Below, piece after piece: positions 44,139-44,410 of a DNA stretch of 44,410 nt. The position numbers and the translations under genes are program-made. The notes beneath the pieces are model-generated. The model worked only from the letters and a program-made list of their open reading frames with translations, was not told the DNA's origin and searched no databases. Position 1 is the stretch's first letter; every line of letters starts with the position of its first letter. The stretch lies in the NCBI GenBank assembly GCA_024636445.1, contig JAGXHE010000119.1, positions 1 through 44,410 of the forward strand, given 5' to 3'. The DNA comes from Sulfitobacter sp. (GTDB lineage: Bacteria > Pseudomonadota > Alphaproteobacteria > Rhodobacterales > Rhodobacteraceae).

Positions 44139-44410
44139 TCGAGATTGCAGGGCAATCCTACGCGCTGAGCGATCCGCGGGTTCTGGCCGCTGCGGGCGCG
44201 GGCCTGATGCTGCTGCTGATTGTGTTCCTGCTGATCGCCACGGTGCGGGCGGCGGGGCGCTCTGCGCGGATGGCGATACCGCTGTCGCAGCAGATGCAGG
44301 TGCTGGGGCAGAACGTGCACCAGTTGGGCATGGGGCAGGCACAGTTGCAGGGCGGGCTGCAAACGGTCAGTGACACGCAGGCCCACGCGCAGGCGCAGAT
44401 GATCCAGACC
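44135..44410 (+). CDS. rmuC: RmuC-like DNA recombination protein, N-terminal part
   Basis: The first 92 residues of a gene cut by the window end. It overlaps the mutL stop as ATGA. A single membrane helix ([17 protein letters not shown] region, about residues 24-40) is followed by a Gln-rich coiled-coil start ([19 protein letters not shown]). That layout, and its place after mutL, fit RmuC, whose members have an N-terminal anchor, a coiled coil and a PD-(D/E)XK nuclease-like core. The nuclease domain is outside the window, so the call is tentative. Confidence 0.65.
   Translation, partial: MIEIAGQSYALSDPRVLAAAGAGLMLLLIVFLLIATVRAAGRSARMAIPLSQQMQVLGQNVHQLGMGQAQLQGGLQTVSDTQAHAQAQMIQT

Overview
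The window looks like core chromosome of a marine alphaproteobacterium of the family Rhodobacteraceae (Roseobacter group). This rests on high GC, on family-typical proteins (DUF3035 lipoprotein, DUF1674 protein, ALDH16-type dehydrogenase, tandem M16 peptidases) and on familiar gene order (rbfA-truB-rpsO-pnp, rsmB-heparinase-like-purH-lspA). No tRNA, rRNA, insertion sequence, prophage or CRISPR array was seen. The DNA is about 93-95% coding and both ends cut through genes.

Layout. 1-5978: a methyl-group catabolism cluster in which two 815-residue dimethylglycine/sarcosine dehydrogenase-like flavoproteins flank a homocysteine S-methyltransferase, which suggests stepwise demethylation of glycine betaine. 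6040-14045: a mixed block with a RarD-like permease, rluA, a GT11 fucosyltransferase, an FkbM methyltransferase, an aldehyde dehydrogenase divergent from a 1-Cys peroxiredoxin, a GT25 glycosyltransferase, an Lrp/AsnC regulator and an old-yellow-enzyme reductase. 14118-20905 (minus strand): the translation and RNA-processing cluster rbfA, (phosphodiester glycosidase), truB, (DUF1643), (RTX-repeat protein), rpsO, pnp, with three non-translation genes interleaved. 20996-24060: dapB, a small secreted protein, a SAM methyltransferase divergent from a LysR regulator, and a 60-residue SdhAF4-like protein. 24135-32707 (plus strand): rsmB, heparinase II/III-like gene, purH, lspA, a DUF3035 lipoprotein and an M16 peptidase pair, probably cotranscribed in part. 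32907-36222 (minus): deoC of the eukaryote-like long type, followed 4 nt later by a two-module ALDH16 dehydrogenase. 36421-40348: a TroABCD/SitABCD-type manganese (or iron/zinc) ABC importer behind two TTGCGA-N5-TCGCA(A/T) operators, with one permease carrying a 110-residue cytoplasmic tail. 40360-44410: 5-hydroxyisourate hydrolase, a class III aminotransferase, mutL and the start of rmuC.

Most genes are recognisable housekeeping or catabolic families. I did not find a clearly new defence or mobile system. The items most worth a second look are the permease tail (possible relic of a fused DtxR-like regulator), the paired Mur-like operators, the DERA-ALDH16 gene pair, the paralogous demethylase cluster, a 17-nt sequence repeated just after two distant stop codons, and convergent gene pairs that share their stop codons.
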